DNA from: Piromyces finnis
Taxonomy: Eukaryota; Neocallimastigomycota; Neocallimastigomycetes; Neocallimastigales; Neocallimastigaceae
Direction: 5' to 3'
DNA: 64,000 nucleotides
Assembly: GCA_002104945.1 (NCBI GenBank)
Contig: MCFH01000002.1
Span: forward strand, 1,827,001-1,891,000
The notes under the pieces were generated by a model. That model saw only the letters and a list, made by a program, of their open reading frames with translations. It ran no database searches and was not told the origin of the DNA. Position 1 is the first letter of the stretch, and the number at the start of each line of letters is the position of its first letter. A program made the position numbers and the translations under genes. Shown piece after piece: positions 1 to 12,839 of the stretch.

Positions 1-3000
1 AATTGCATTTATAACTCATTATTTCTTCTATTTCAGTATATGTATTCATTGTTTTTGTAGATAAATTCTATATAATGATATATAACATTTATATTTATGT
101 TTGTGTGTCTATATTATTAATTTTGAAAATATAATATATGTTATACCATCCATGTTCCTTTCAATCTTGAAACAGCAGCCATATTTAGTCCAGACAATAT
201 AGCCATTGTTGCATTAAAATTTTGAATTTCTAAACAATACTTTTTTTTTTTTTAAATATTTTATTATTAAGAAATATTTAAAAGCGATTAATATAATGTT
301 TGTAGTAAATTTTATATTTTACCTTTGCTATTTTTATCATTTTTTCCAATACATTTGATCTGGTTTTTAATGCTTCAGTCGTACATATCATTGTAGATAC
401 CCAAAATGAAATCTTTTTTAAAAAAAAAATTGTTAATTTCTATTTTTTAATTTATATTTATATTTACGATTATACCTGATTAAATCTTTCAATAAATTTT
501 TGTATATTTTTTGTATTTTTCTCTTTTACATCTTTACCATCCCATAAAAAGTGTGCATATTCTGGAGATTCAATAGATCTCCATATTTTTGAATCAGCTT
601 TAATATTATTTATTTTAAATTTTTGTTGTAGAAATCAATTAGTATGGTTATTTTTTAAAAATAAATAAATATATTATATTTTACCTAATGTAATTTGCTG
701 AGCTACTTTTTTTGATGAAATATTTAATATATCTATTAAATCAATTTCGCTTGATATATTATCATTATTTAATTTATTAGCTTTAGCTTCATCATCACTT
801 TCTTCCTCCGATTGCTTTAACCCATATTTAATCAAAGAATTTATTTGATCAATATATGATTGACATTGTGCTTTATCAGAATTTTTCATTGAATCAATTA
901 ATAAATTTAAATTTTTTAATGCTTCACTTGACATCAAAAAATCATTAAAATATTCAGCAACCCATTTCTTAATAACACTTGCGATTCTATTATTATATTA
1001 ATATTTTAGAAATGGTTAATATATTATATTTATTATTATATTAATAATATATTAGCATTTATTATATCTATTATTTAAAAAATAATTTACTTCTGTATTT
1101 GAAGACTACTGTTGTTATCAATATCATTTGCTTTTTCGACTAATTTATTAAATGTATATATATAAATATAAATAAAAAAATAAAATTCATTAAAGATAAT
1201 TATTAAATCTATATTTTTATTAATAATTAAGTAATATGTATACGTATATATATATATAAAAAGGATATTCATCAGTCAAAAGCATTACAAAATCATTTGA
1301 TTTAAGAAAATGTCTATATGTTAACAGAAAAATATCAATAAACATTATATCAGTAGTATTATTTAATATCATCTCATCTATTAATGCATGAACAGTTCCA
1401 GCAGTAACTTCATAATGATTATCCTTCAATGTTCTTATTAAATACTCTTTTCCATTTTCATATTCCTTTTCTATTTGTGGCAATTCTTAAATTTTAAATA
1501 TATATTTTTATTAATTAACCATCAATATCAAATATCAAATGTTCAATATATATATATATTGTCATAACATTATAATTACTATTTTCATTATTGTCTGGAG
1601 AAGAATCAAATATATCACTAATTGATGCTTTTGGCTTCTGATTTTTACCTACAAATTTTCTATTTATATAAATATACATTAATCAATAAAAATATATATT
1701 AAGACAATTAATGTTATATTTTTACATTAAATTATATACCTAAATGTTGAATATATATCACCATGGGATGATTTTACTTTATTGCTATTTTTATCTGAAG
1801 AAGGTGATGTAGACGATAATGCATTTGAACTTGATTGAGAAACAAATGGAGATACACCATGTATAGTTCGATAATTCATAATCTGTTTACTTTTATATTT
1901 ATGCAGTTGTTGATGCTGGTTATTTATTAATATAACCTGTTGACCATTATTTTGAGAAATAATTTTTTCATTTCTATCATTAAGACAATCAGACGATTTT
2001 GATACTGTATCTTTATATTGCTCTTTAATTATATTTAAATCTAAATTAATTACATCTTCACTTTTATATATATTATTCAATGTTCTAAGGTTTGAATTAT
2101 TTTTATCGAGTATTGGTGACTCAACAAATGCTGATTTTGATTTTTTCTTATTGGAATGCAGATCATTTTTACTATTATTCCAATCTGTTTCATTCATAAA
2201 GTATTCATAATTGCTTTCATTAGTTACAGGAGATAACATGCTATCATTGATTGAATTAATAAATTCTTTTGGATATGTTGAAGATAATCGAAAATCATTT
2301 TGTGATTTAATAGTAGAAACCGCTGTAGAATATACTTTTGATCCAGGTGATGAAGAATATGCTTCTAAATAGGCTGATAATAAATCAGATTCATTTTTAT
2401 TTTGGTCCTGAATATCTGACGATTCAGATGAACATTTAGGAATATTAAACATTGATGTTCTTATATTCTCATTAATTGGCTTTTCTTCAATTTCATCTGT
2501 AATTGGATTATAATATTGAATGTTATTTGGTTTAATATTTTTATTGTTGTTGCTGTTGTTGTTATCATCTGATATTACACCAATTAACTCGTTTTCATTT
2601 TTTGTATATTCATCGTTTTCAAAATTTTCAATTTTTTCTTCCTTTTTTGATGGTACTAATTTTGACTTTCTTATATTTGACTTTCTCTTTTGCGATTTGG
2701 ATTTTTCATTATCACAACTGAAATCATTATCAATTGGAGAAGGAGTATATATATCATTAAGATCGTTTGCATTTTTAATTGATATTCTTTTTTTCGAAGA
2801 ATCTTTATATGTCAAAAAATTTAATTGTAGTGATTTAGGTCTTGTAAAACTATATTTCATCTTTGACATTTTACTTGATTTTTTTGTTGGTGATTCACTT
2901 TCATCTAATAACTCTATAGATGGTGATACTTCTTCACATGCCTTATTAATATTTGTTTTTGAAATATGTAATTTATATTTATTTTTTTTCTTTTCTTTTT

Positions 3001-4745
3001 CTTCATCTCTGGTTGTTTCGATTGTATCTTTTGAACTTTCAATATTAACACTTAATTCATCATCACTATCCTCTTTCTTTTTATTTTGTTGTTTATCATC
3101 ATTCTCATTATTATTGCCATTATCATCTATTAATGTACATATAGAATATGCCTTTTTTTTATCAATATTATATCTATTTTCTACGAAATATTTCATTAAA
3201 TTTACTTTGGCTTGAGTATGATTAGATATTTCTTGATGATTCTTATCTTCATGCCCATCAATTGAATTAAGAACAAAGTCACTTGTATATATGTCTTCAA
3301 AGTCACGTGATTTTCTATAATGAATAGTTCCATATTTTTTTCCATAAGCCGGTATTTCACTAGCATCAAATTTTCCACTACTCATATGATGACGGATAGT
3401 CCTATATTGAGTTGAGCTTCTTTTATCAAGATGATCAAATGATTCAATATAATCAGATTTTCTATATAAATTTTTATTTGAATTATTTTCTTTATTGGTT
3501 TTATCTAGTGGAAACATTTCAAGTGCACTTTTTGGACATGACATTAAAGAACTTCTATTATTATCATCAATTGAATTTGTACTAACAAATAAATTTGGTG
3601 TTGAAGTTGAAATATCCGAATTTAGATTGTCAACATTTGTTGTTTCTTTAACATTATAATTTGTTTTATCTTTTAAACCTGTATTGTTAATATTTGAATC
3701 GTCAGAATCTTTATCATCTTTTTCATTATTTAATGTCATACGATCTTGGTTAACAACCTTTTCATCACTTTCAGGTGAGAATGTTGATGAATTATATTCA
3801 TTTTGATCATCATTTAAATAATTATTTAAATTTTGATTACTTTCGGGCATAAAATTATTTAATATAAATGTTGGTGAAAAAATATTTGTAGAGTCTGATG
3901 ATTTATACATAGTAGAAATTCTTGGTAATTGAAAACTAGAATCATCATTATTTTCTTCTTCAGCTTCATATTTTTGATTATTCATTTTAATAACCATGGC
4001 AATAACATGACCAATAAAATCAAAAATTTCAAAATACTATATATATAAAAAATATTAGTTTTAATTATATTAACAACAAAAAAATAAATTATATTAATAT
4101 TTAAATTTGAGATAACACTATTAATTTATTTTTACATCAGGTGTAATAAAATCATAAGATTCTACTGAAAATTCTGAATTCATATATGAAAGAGTTAAAT
4201 ATTGTTTATCTCGCTCATACGAATACTGTATAATTTGTTCAACTTCAAATTCTTTTATTAATTGTTTCTTATATATATATTATAATATATTATAATAAAT
4301 AATACAGTTAATATTAAATAATAACTTAATTTAGTGATTTATTTTTTTCCATTATTAATTACAGGATTTTCTTTATCGTAAACGTGAACACCAAGTAAAT
4401 CAACCTTCATAATTACATCTTTTGGCTTTTCGTTTATTAAAAACTTATATAATATATATAATTTATTATATAAACATTTAACCTTTAAATCAATTATTAT
4501 TAAATTATGATATATATAATTATTCTATTTACAGCAACTTCATTAACAATTCCATTTTGTAACTCTACAAATTCCTGTAAAACAAGTCTATTTTGTATAA
4601 GAGACGATGATAAATCATCATCTTTTGGAATATCTTTTTCATTTGAAACTACAGATTTTTTATTTTTTGAATCATGCCGTTTCAATTCTGTTGAGCCTGA
4701 ACGATCATTATTTTTTGATGAGGACTTTAATTTCTGTTGAGTCAT
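1..4745 (-). CDS. Ras guanine-nucleotide exchange factor (RasGEF), 3' truncated by window edge
   Basis: Exchange factor that should load GTP onto a Ras-family GTPase. Twelve exons read leftwards: 4745-4533, 4443-4363, 4267-4136, 4036-1740, 1659-1520, 1485-1244, 1139-1091, 986-685, 597-476, 412-323, 239-147 and 67-1 (runs off the window). About 1276 residues are visible. Residues 60 to 160 read like a PTB/FERM-C (PH-superfold) domain (inference from pattern). A long Ser/Asn-rich linker follows. Next comes RasGEF_N (VTAGTVHALIDEM, FIDIFLLTYRHF) and then the catalytic Cdc25 domain (ITLADSKIWRSIES, FIERFNQ, ISFWVSTMI, NFNATMAILSGLN, SRLKGTW). Phases agree at every junction except exon 6/7: the only GT there (1243-1242) leaves the frame off by one beside an AT dinucleotide tract. 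The N-terminal start is the first ATG of a clean exon. The family call is firm; the target GTPase is not known. Confidence 0.9.
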
Positions 4746-6126
4746 AATGTTTAATAATATGATATATTAGATATACAACAATACATAATATATTATTATT
4801 TTCAAACTTATGATTCAAAATAATAAAGTAATCATATTCCTATACCTTCCATAGCTTTGGCATTGCTTTTTATATATATTTATATTATATTTGAATAAAT
4901 AATATTAACTGAATATATATTAAAATCAATTATTATGTGTTACTCGAATAATGTTTGTATTGAGATATTTTATTTTTTTATTGGCATAGTTAATACTTTT
5001 AATTTGTATTTTGTTTTATTTTATGTAATATTCGATCTTTCCACTTTAAAATTACTTTTTTTGCTGTAATCAATTATTTAATACATATTATTAAGAATAT
5101 TACAAATATTATTGTTCGACTATAATAAATTATTTTAATAAAATAATAAGTCAATAATTTATCCTTTTCAAAGCCTAAATTCAATAATATTCTTTTATTT
5201 TTTCAATAGTAAAATATTATACAATATAAAAAAAATATTAATAATGAAAAATGAAAAATGAAAAAAAAAACTAAATATTACTTAGAAAATGTTTAAGATT
5301 TTGATTTAATATTTATCTTCAAAAATCAAATATTCTTAAAATAAGTATCATTAAAATAATTATAATTATTTAATTATATACATTATAAAATAAGATTTTT
5401 ATTTTAATATTATTGTAATTGCATATATAATATAATTAAATATAAAAAATAAAAAAGAATTATAAAAAAAGATATTTACTATACAAATAATTAAAGAATA
5501 TTAATTTTTCTAATTTTCTTCTAAATTATTATTAAAGTTTTAATTTCATTAATAAGTACTAAATTAACAAATTAAAAAAAAATTCATGTATCTTTATTAT
5601 CACTTATACTTTTAATAATAAAACAAGTATCCAATAGATAACTTTCAAAATAGTATGATACAAAAAATAATAATTAATAATAAAAAGATTATTAATACGA
5701 ACTTTTAATTATAATTTTTTCTTTAGTTTTTATATTATATAGTTTACAAAATAAAATTTCAAAAAACTTTAATTTTATTTAAAAATAATGCAAAGGTTAT
5801 TTTTAGGTGAATAAATACTAAAGAATATTATAATTTAAAATTTTAATAAGTAATTGCATAGATTCATTTTATGTATTTTGATCATGTGTATTTATGGTTA
5901 GATCATATGTTTTATGTAAACTTTTTTTAATTAAATTTAATAATCAAAATTTATCCATAACACATAATAAAATGAATTTTTAAAAAATTGCTACACTATC
6001 AAAATTATCAAAATTACTCAATTAGTCTAAAATTTTTAATTTTTAATTGATTTAATCATTATATACATATAAGTAATTATACAATCTGCATATTGTTTAA
6101 TTTTATTTAAATTCGTATTAATAAAA
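4746..6126. other. Intergenic, divergent promoter region (RasGEF / NSE4)
   Basis: About 1.4 kb of A/T-rich sequence between the two divergent start codons. It must hold both promoters and 5' leaders. I see no coding exon, RNA gene or repeat array. With this base composition, TATA-like strings are everywhere and cannot be assigned. Confidence 0.6.
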
Positions 6127-7659
6127 ATGAAAGAAGGGAAAGAAGAAATGGATATTGATGATATAAATGAATTAAATTTATATTCACAAAATGACGAGAG
6201 TAATAGAAAAATTAGAATACAATATAGAGGGTTATTAGAAGATTTAAAAGGTACAAATATTATAATTAAAAGTATATTTTATATTTACTAATATTTAATA
6301 ATAATTTAAAAAAAAATAAAAATAAGATGTGAAAACAACGGATATGTTAATTGAAAAGATTGCAACAGGAGATAAATTATATAAAAGAGGTAATTTTTTT
6401 TTTTTTTTTTTTTTTAATTATAACAATTATTTATTATTATTTATTTTTTTTATTTTTTATTATTATATTTCTATTAATAATAATATATTAACATATATAT
6501 TTTTTATTAATGTTATTGTTGTTATTATAAAAAATAAAAATTGTAATAGTTAATAGAACTCAAGAAGCAACATTAGATTCACAATTCCTTTTAGCTTCAG
6601 CTGAAATAGGTGCAAGACAAGTAGAATCCATAAAACTTGCAGGAGAAAATTTTGATACAGAAGAATGGATAAATAAACTTTTAACTGTTATGGGTGGTAG
6701 ACAAGATATAAATATTAAACAAGAAAATAATGAAACTGTAAATTTAGATTTATTGAATTGGGAAATTATTGGTAAAAGAGCCGAGCCTTATTTTGATAAA
6801 GTTCCAAAAATTGATAATATGTAAAAATATAATAAATTTTTATTATACTATTAAAAAAATTATATGCATAAAAGAAAGAAAGAAAAAAGTAATGAAATCT
6901 AACAAATTTCAATTGTATAAATTATAAATTTATAATAAAATTAAGGATCGGACCGCTATCAACAGAACAAAAGGAGAAAAAAACAGTTGTAAGACATGCA
7001 AGAGAAAATAAAAATTCTGTAAATTTAAAAAAACCACAAGAGGTAAATATATAGATAGTTAGTTAAATAGATAGACAGACAAAGTATATATATATAAATT
7101 AAATTAAATAATAGCTGCTTTAAAAGTTAACATCAAATCTTAATCCTATTTATTTTAATTATTATTAGTTAAGAAAAGAAGATATCCAACAACAAGAAAA
7201 TGAGACAACAAAAAATGTCGTGCAAATATCCAGAATATTAGAAAAAGCGGGAAGAGTGAATTTATTTGAATTTATTATAAATCCGAAATCATTTAGTCAA
7301 ACTGTTGAAAATATATTTTATTTATCTTTTTTAATTCGCGATGGTAAAGCATTTCTTGATGAAGATAATGACGAATTAATTATTGGTATGTTAAAAATGT
7401 TAATATAAATCATTATATATTACCTCTTTCAAGCTAAAAAAAAAAAAAAAATTATAATTTATAATTTTTATTAATATCATTAGAAAGAAGTGATCCACCC
7501 GATGAAGAAGACTATATGCATGGAATTAAGAAAAAGCAATTTGTTTTAGAAATTGATTATCAAACTTGGAAAGATATTATAGAAACTTATGATATAAAAG
7601 AATCAATGATACCAACTCGACCAAAAGTCGTAACTAATGATTCAAAATGGCATGGTTAG
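6127..7659 (+). CDS. NSE4: Non-SMC element 4 (Nse4), kleisin of the SMC5/6 complex
   Basis: Kleisin subunit that bridges the SMC5 and SMC6 heads with Nse1/Nse3, for DNA repair and chromosome topology in the nucleus. Six exons: 6127-6250, 6327-6389, 6550-6820, 6946-7042, 7169-7385 and 7484-7659. All phases close, giving 315 residues. The N-terminal part has the Nse3-binding/kleisin helix region (residues about 25-110, RIQYRGLLEDLKD onward). The C-terminal Nse4_C winged-helix region is clear from residue about 200 (VNLFEFIINPKSFSQTVENI, FLIRDGKAFLDED, ERSDPPDEEDY, FVLEIDYQTW). It is shorter than the yeast and human proteins (about 400 residues), mainly through short linkers. Intron 2 carries a run of T after the donor. 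The start is the first ATG of the leading exon, with an acidic N-terminus as in the family. Recognition of the C-terminal domain is strong. Confidence 0.92.
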
Positions 7660-7799
7660 AAAATATAAAATTAATATGCAAGCACTCATTCATTACTGAA
7701 ATTGATATGTTCAATTTAATTTACTCAATCATTAAATTATACAAAATACATTGTAAATAAATTGCAATTTAAATAATTATCATTATTAACAAAAAATAA

Positions 7800-7865
7800 A
7801 AGAATTAAATATTTATTTATTTATTTATTTATTATTTATTTATTTATTTATTCATTTATTTATTC

Positions 7866-7902
<37 letters not shown>

Positions 7903-7936
7903 TTATTTATTTATTTATTTATTCATTTATTTATTC

Positions 7937-7973
<37 letters not shown>

Positions 7974-7999
7974 TTATTTATTTATTTATTTATTTATTT
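7800..7999. repeat. Compound (TTTA)n microsatellite
   Basis: Long TTTA/ATTT tetranucleotide array with internal ATTATTT and TTCATTTATTCAATTA interruptions. The interruption block recurs, so the array itself has a higher-order repeat of about 60-70 bases. It lies in the 3' intergenic space between the convergent NSE4 and PPCDC genes (gap 7660-8178). Nothing else is seen in that gap. Confidence 0.9.
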
Positions 8000-8178
8000 T
8001 GGAGACTGATTCTATTTACAAATTAATAAATAGCAATTATATAATTATAAAATATAAATATGATTTTCTTTTTCTCTCTGTATTATTAATAATAACTCAT
8101 TATATATTGATAAATATCATTTATTATTATGATGTTATTGACATTATATCAATATTTTAAAATAATTATTTAAAATAA

Positions 8179-9533
8179 TTATTTAAGATTCAGATATGAA
8201 TTTGATAAATGTGAAGGTATTCTATTTTTAATTTTCAATCTATCAACAGCAGTAGTCACTTCTGAAATTTGATTTTTTTCGTCAGTTTGGGTTTTAATAT
8301 CATGATTTAATGAATCATTACTTGCACTTTTTTCTTTAACAATGTTCCATTCTTCCAAAAATGTATGTAAATATTTAACGATTGTTGGAACTTCAGCTAA
8401 AGCACCCATTCCTAATATAATATAAAATAATGAAAACAAAATAAATCATTTCAATACATATTATCTAATAAATTATAAATTAATGATAGCTATATACCTA
8501 TATCACCACATGCAAGTTTTTTTGCAATTGGGTTTACAATAAAAAATTTTAATTCCTCTTTTAAAATTGTAAGTTGCTTATTAGTAAATGGATGTAACCA
8601 CATTTGAGTATTCATTGCAGGACAGGCAATTAAAGGTTTTTGATTCTTTTCTGAAAAGTTCCATGCTCTTACAATACATGTCTTTTAATATATATTTGAA
8701 ATAAAATATTTTTATAAGATTTTTAAATATAATTTAAATATATATATGTATGTATGAAAAAAAAATTAATATTTATATAATTCTTACTAATAAATTATCA
8801 CAAATGCCATTTGATATTTTAGCTAAAGTATTAGCATCAAGAGGAACAATTAACATTATATCTGTCCAATTTCTTAACTAATTTAATAAATAATTCGTAT
8901 TATTAATAAGCAATAAGTTATTTTTTGCTTTTTGTTTTTATTTTTGTTATTGCTCTTTCAAAATTACAAATTTAAATATATACTTCAATATGTAATACTG
9001 GGTCTGTAATTTTTTGCCACTACAAATGAATAACATAATTTTATATATTGATAATAAAATTCAATACCAATCATAATGATTTGTTATTACTTCAAAATTA
9101 AAAATAAATTAAATATAACAATATTCATACAGTCCATTCATCTTCATCTACATAAAGCTCCACTCTTGGGTCAATTTTTGTTTCATCAATAAAATATAAT
9201 GATGATTTCGTTGCAACAAGCTTTATTTCAACACAATTCTTTTTCCAAATATTTAAATTATTATAAAATATTATATTAATATTGAATAAACATTCGACAA
9301 AGATTAATTATTCCTTCTATTTTATTTAGATAGATATAGAAATATTATGTAAAATTTAATAATACATTTTCGTATTCAAAAATACTTTTTATCAATTGAG
9401 GAATCTTGACACAAGCAACGCTTCCTGTTGCAGCAATTAAAACATGAGGAAGACGGCCGAGATCCTCGAAATTACTTCTTGAAAATGTTCTTGCTAATTG
9501 TTGAAGACGAGCAAAAGAATCAACTCTTTGCAT
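8179..9533 (-). CDS. Phosphopantothenoylcysteine decarboxylase / Hal3 family flavoprotein
   Basis: FMN enzyme that decarboxylates 4'-phosphopantothenoylcysteine to 4'-phosphopantetheine in CoA synthesis. In yeasts, paralogues (Hal3/Sis2, Vhs3) also inhibit the Ppz phosphatases. Six exons: 9533-9366, 9238-9131, 9019-8984, 8877-8788, 8681-8498 and 8411-8179. All are in phase; 272 residues. Visible: flavoprotein start PHVLIAATGSVACVKIPQL (from residue 29), the active-site His at 102 (VLHIELRNW), the PAMNTQMW motif (Pro155-Trp162, Asn158) and the active-site Cys at 192 (LACGDIGMG). All three catalytic residues known from plant Hal3a are present. A charged tail of about 60 residues follows the domain, but it lacks the long acidic C-terminus of yeast Hal3. 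A decarboxylase role is therefore more likely than a purely regulatory one (inference). Confidence 0.94.
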
Positions 9534-9933
9534 TTTTCAATATTAATATTATAATGAATGTATTTTATATTATGTATGATAGTATGTATGATATACGACG
9601 AATGTATAATTTAAGTTGTTTATATATGTTTTTTGTAATAATAATTATTTTATACAATTCGATTTATTATAAATTGATTCTCAAATAAAACAAAAATAAG
9701 CAAGATATTCAAAATAAATTTTGCATATCAATAAAAAATGAAATTAGTAAATAAAATTATATATGAATATATGAATATGATATGAATATATAATTAAATC
9801 AAAAAAATAATTTTATTTATTAAATAACCATAAAAATTAATAAAATTTTATTAATAAAATATAATATATTATTAATTACTATTAAATTTATTAATAATTT
9901 ATTAAACTTTTCATTTTATTTTTAAAAGTTAAA
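9534..9933. promoter_or_regulatory. Divergent promoter region (PPCDC / PSMG4)
   Basis: 400 bases between two divergent start codons, so both promoters must lie here. The stretch near 9590-9600 contains short repeats of TATGTATGAT/TATGATATG type. No specific transcription-factor site can be assigned. Confidence 0.5.
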
Positions 9934-10244
9934 ATGGAATCAGTAACAAATTACAATGAAATCAACATTAATAATCCTTCAGAAAACAATGAGCTCAAAT
10001 TAAACTTCGTCAAACCAAAAATAAATATATATAATCATACTGAAATATTCAATGATACAGATATAATATATTATAAAATTATGATTCTAACAGATTCTGT
10101 ATTTGTTTGGATTGGTAGTGAATTAGTAAATGAAAGAAACAATATCACACATTTAAATAATTTAGCAATGTCTATGAAAACAAAATTTGTAATTTCATTT
10201 TATATATATATATAATATATTTATTAAAACATTTATATATTAAT

Positions 10245-10299
<55 letters not shown>

Positions 10300-10635
10300 T
10301 CTATAAATTTATAAATGTTTAATAAAAAAAAAACTAAAGTCACCAATACCAATTGTTACTACACTTCTTGGTAATACTTTAGAGGAAATAAGTGAACATA
10401 TGTCAAGTAGATTATGTAAATATTAAAAATAATATTAAATGCAATTAAAATATACATTTAAATATATAATCAATTTATTTAATAATTAATAATTATAAAT
10501 TTTATAATTAACTTTCAATAAGCTACAAAATACTTTAAACAAGTTTATGTTAGTTACAATATCAATTCAAATAACCCTGATATTAGTGTTTTTGCTGAAA
10601 GATCCCTCGTAAAATTCTTGAAAACTATATTATAA
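9934..10635 (+). CDS. PSMG4: Proteasome assembly chaperone 4 (PAC4/Poc4 family)
   Basis: Small chaperone that pairs with PAC3 to help assemble the 20S proteasome alpha ring in cytosol and nucleus. Three exons: 9934-10188, 10340-10415 and 10523-10635. Phases close, giving 147 residues. Family features are the IYYKIMILTDSVFVWIG strand pair (residues about 47-65), the NLAMSM segment, and after the first intron PIPIVTTLLGNTLEEISEHM. The end is FKQVYVSYNIN...ERSLVKFL, a typical PAC4 C-terminus. Length matches the family (about 120-150 residues). Intron 1 contains a pure (TTTA)n array. The protein family is divergent, so some uncertainty remains, but several conserved blocks fall in the right order. 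Confidence 0.82.
10243..10300. repeat. (TTTA)n microsatellite in PSMG4 intron 1
   Basis: About 14 uninterrupted TTTA units inside the first intron of the PAC4 gene, between donor 10189 and acceptor 10339. Confidence 0.9.
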
Positions 10636-11214
10636 TTATTTTTTTTTCTTTTTTTTTATTATATTAATGCTGTGAAAGAATCATTTAAACTTAAACAATG
10701 AAACAATGAACCTTTTAACTTATTTTTTTAATAATAATGATTATGATAATTTAATATTGATAGTTAAAGCAATTTTGTTTTTTAATTCACTCTAAAAAAA
10801 TAATAAATTATAAATTATAAATTTAAAAAATGCAAATAAAAGTAAAAATATTATTCAAATAATCAAATCTTATTGTATATCACTATTACTGCTATTACTG
10901 TTATTTAGTATCGAGTGTCGGTGTTACTCTTTTTTTTTTAGTTAATATTACTTTCCATTATGCAAAAGAATTATATTTTATTCTTATATTATAAATAACA
11001 ATAAACAAAAAACAGTAATTTAAAAGAATAATAATATTGATAATAAAAGTTTAATAACAAAAAATATATATTTAATATAAAATATATATTACTAAATAAA
11101 ATTTTTTGATACATTTTAAAATTAAAATATTTAATGTAATAAAACTGCTATTAAGGCTACACAAAATTTTTTCAAAAAAAAATTTTCCATTAAATAATAT
11201 CAATTAAATAAAAA
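10636..11214. other. Intergenic region (PSMG4 3' side / MET22 promoter)
   Basis: About 580 bases holding the 3' end of PSMG4 and the promoter and leader of the next gene. There is a short TACTGCTATTACTG-like stretch near 10885, and otherwise only A/T-rich sequence. No gene, RNA or array is seen. Confidence 0.5.
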
Positions 11215-12839
11215 ATGGTATCAAAAGAAAGAGAAGTTGCTATTGAAGCCGTATTAAAAGCATGTACTGTCTGTCAAAAAGTATTCAATACTCTTGTTAA
11301 GGGAGAAACAGTTATTAAACAAGATGAATCACCAGTAACAAGTAAATATCAAAATGTTAAAATAGTAATTTTATAATTAACTAAATAGTATATTATGAAA
11401 TTAATTTATGTTTGATATACGATATAATATAAAAATTATTTTTATAAGGATTTTATATAACTTAATAAAAAAATTAATAAATCATTTCATTTGTTTTTTT
11501 TTTTTTTTCGCTTTTTACCATTATTGTTGCTATTATTTTTTTTTTATTTATTTTATTTTTATTAAGTTGGTGATTTTGCTGCTCAAGCTATTGTTAGCAT
11601 AACCCTCCAAAAACATTTCCCAGATTTCAAATTAGTAGGTGAAGAAAATTCAAAGGCCTTAAAAGAATCCGAAAGCTTAAGAAAACGTGTTACTAATTTA
11701 GTCAATGAAACTTTAGAATCTAAATATTCCGAAGAAGAAGTGATAGCAAAAATAAATAAATTTAAATGGATATATAGATATATATTAAAATTATAATAAT
11801 ATTTTTATTTTTATTACTTTCAATTAAATAATCTAATTAAAGATCATGAAAGCAATTGACAGAGGAACATATGAAGGAGGTTCTACTGGTAACTTTTGGG
11901 TTATTGATCCTATTGGTAAATGTTTTTTTAAAATAAATTATTAATTTTATAAAATTAAATACAATAAATATTGAAAATGATAAATTTCATTGAATAAAAT
12001 TACTAAAAATATAAGATGGAACTATGGGATTCTTAAGAGGTGGTCAATATGCTGTTTGCTTAGGTTATACTGTAAATGGTGAAATTACTTTAGGTGTTCT
12101 TGGTTGTCCAAATTTACCATGTAATGATATGGATGAAAATGGACCAAAAGGTTGTTTATTTATTGGCGAAAAGGGTTTAGGTGCTTTCCAAGTATGTTTC
12201 CATATATTCTATTTTAAATTAATTAAATTAAAATATTATTTATCTTTTATAAAAACTATTAAATATTATAATTAAATATTTTTATAAAATAAAAAAGAGA
12301 AACTTTGGTTCAAATGAAGATGTTAAAATCCATGTTAGTCAAGCCGATACCACTGCTAAAGCAAAATTCTGTGAATCTTTTGAATCTTCACATTCCTCTC
12401 ACAAGGATTCAGCTGAAATTGCTAGTCTTTTAAACATTACTCTTCCACCAATCCGTATTGATAGTCAATGTAAGTATGGTATTATTGCTCGTGGTAATGC
12501 TGAAGTTTATTTAAGATTTGCTCGTGAAGGTTACATTGAAAATACTTGGGTAAATTTCAAAATATCAATGTTTTTATTTATAATAAATACATAATAATTA
12601 ATGTTTTACACTATAATATAACCGTAATTTATATTAAATAGGACCATGCTGCAGGATCCTTAATTGTTAAGGAAGCTGGTGGTATCGTTTGTGATATGTA
12701 CGGCAAACCATTAGATTTCTCTAAAGGTAGACAATTAATTAACAATAAAGGTGTTATTGCTACAAATGGTATTTTACATAATCAAGTTATGAAGGCTATT
12801 AAATCAGTTTTTAAATTAAACAATGTTTTACTTGCTTAA
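11215..12839 (+). CDS. MET22: 3'(2'),5'-bisphosphate nucleotidase (Met22/Hal2 family)
   Basis: Mg-dependent, lithium- and sodium-sensitive phosphatase that turns 3'-phosphoadenosine 5'-phosphate (PAP) into AMP. It protects sulfate assimilation and RNA-processing enzymes from PAP. Exons: 11215-11341, 11567-11739, 11843-11915, 12016-12191, 12298-12549 and 12642-12839. All are in phase; 332 residues. Metal-site motifs are complete: GEE at residues 67-69, DPIDGT at 122-127 (split by the intron after residue 124), and WDHAAG at 267-272 with the conserved Asp268. MVSKEREVAIEAVLKACTVC is the usual N-terminal helix. Length fits the fungal family (about 350). It could also act on inositol 1,4-bisphosphate, as some relatives do. 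Very short introns (about 70-230 bases) carry TTT-rich tracts. Confidence 0.95.

Noticed and set aside
2520-3215. 231-codon open frame on the plus strand, Ser/Phe/Leu-rich
   Set aside because: It is the antisense of the RasGEF linker exon. Its Ser and Phe runs are mirror images of codons for Asp, Asn, Lys and Glu. No own splice or family evidence.
9428-9688. 86-codon plus-strand frame over the PPCDC first exon
   Set aside because: Antisense of a well-supported exon; the remainder runs into promoter sequence.
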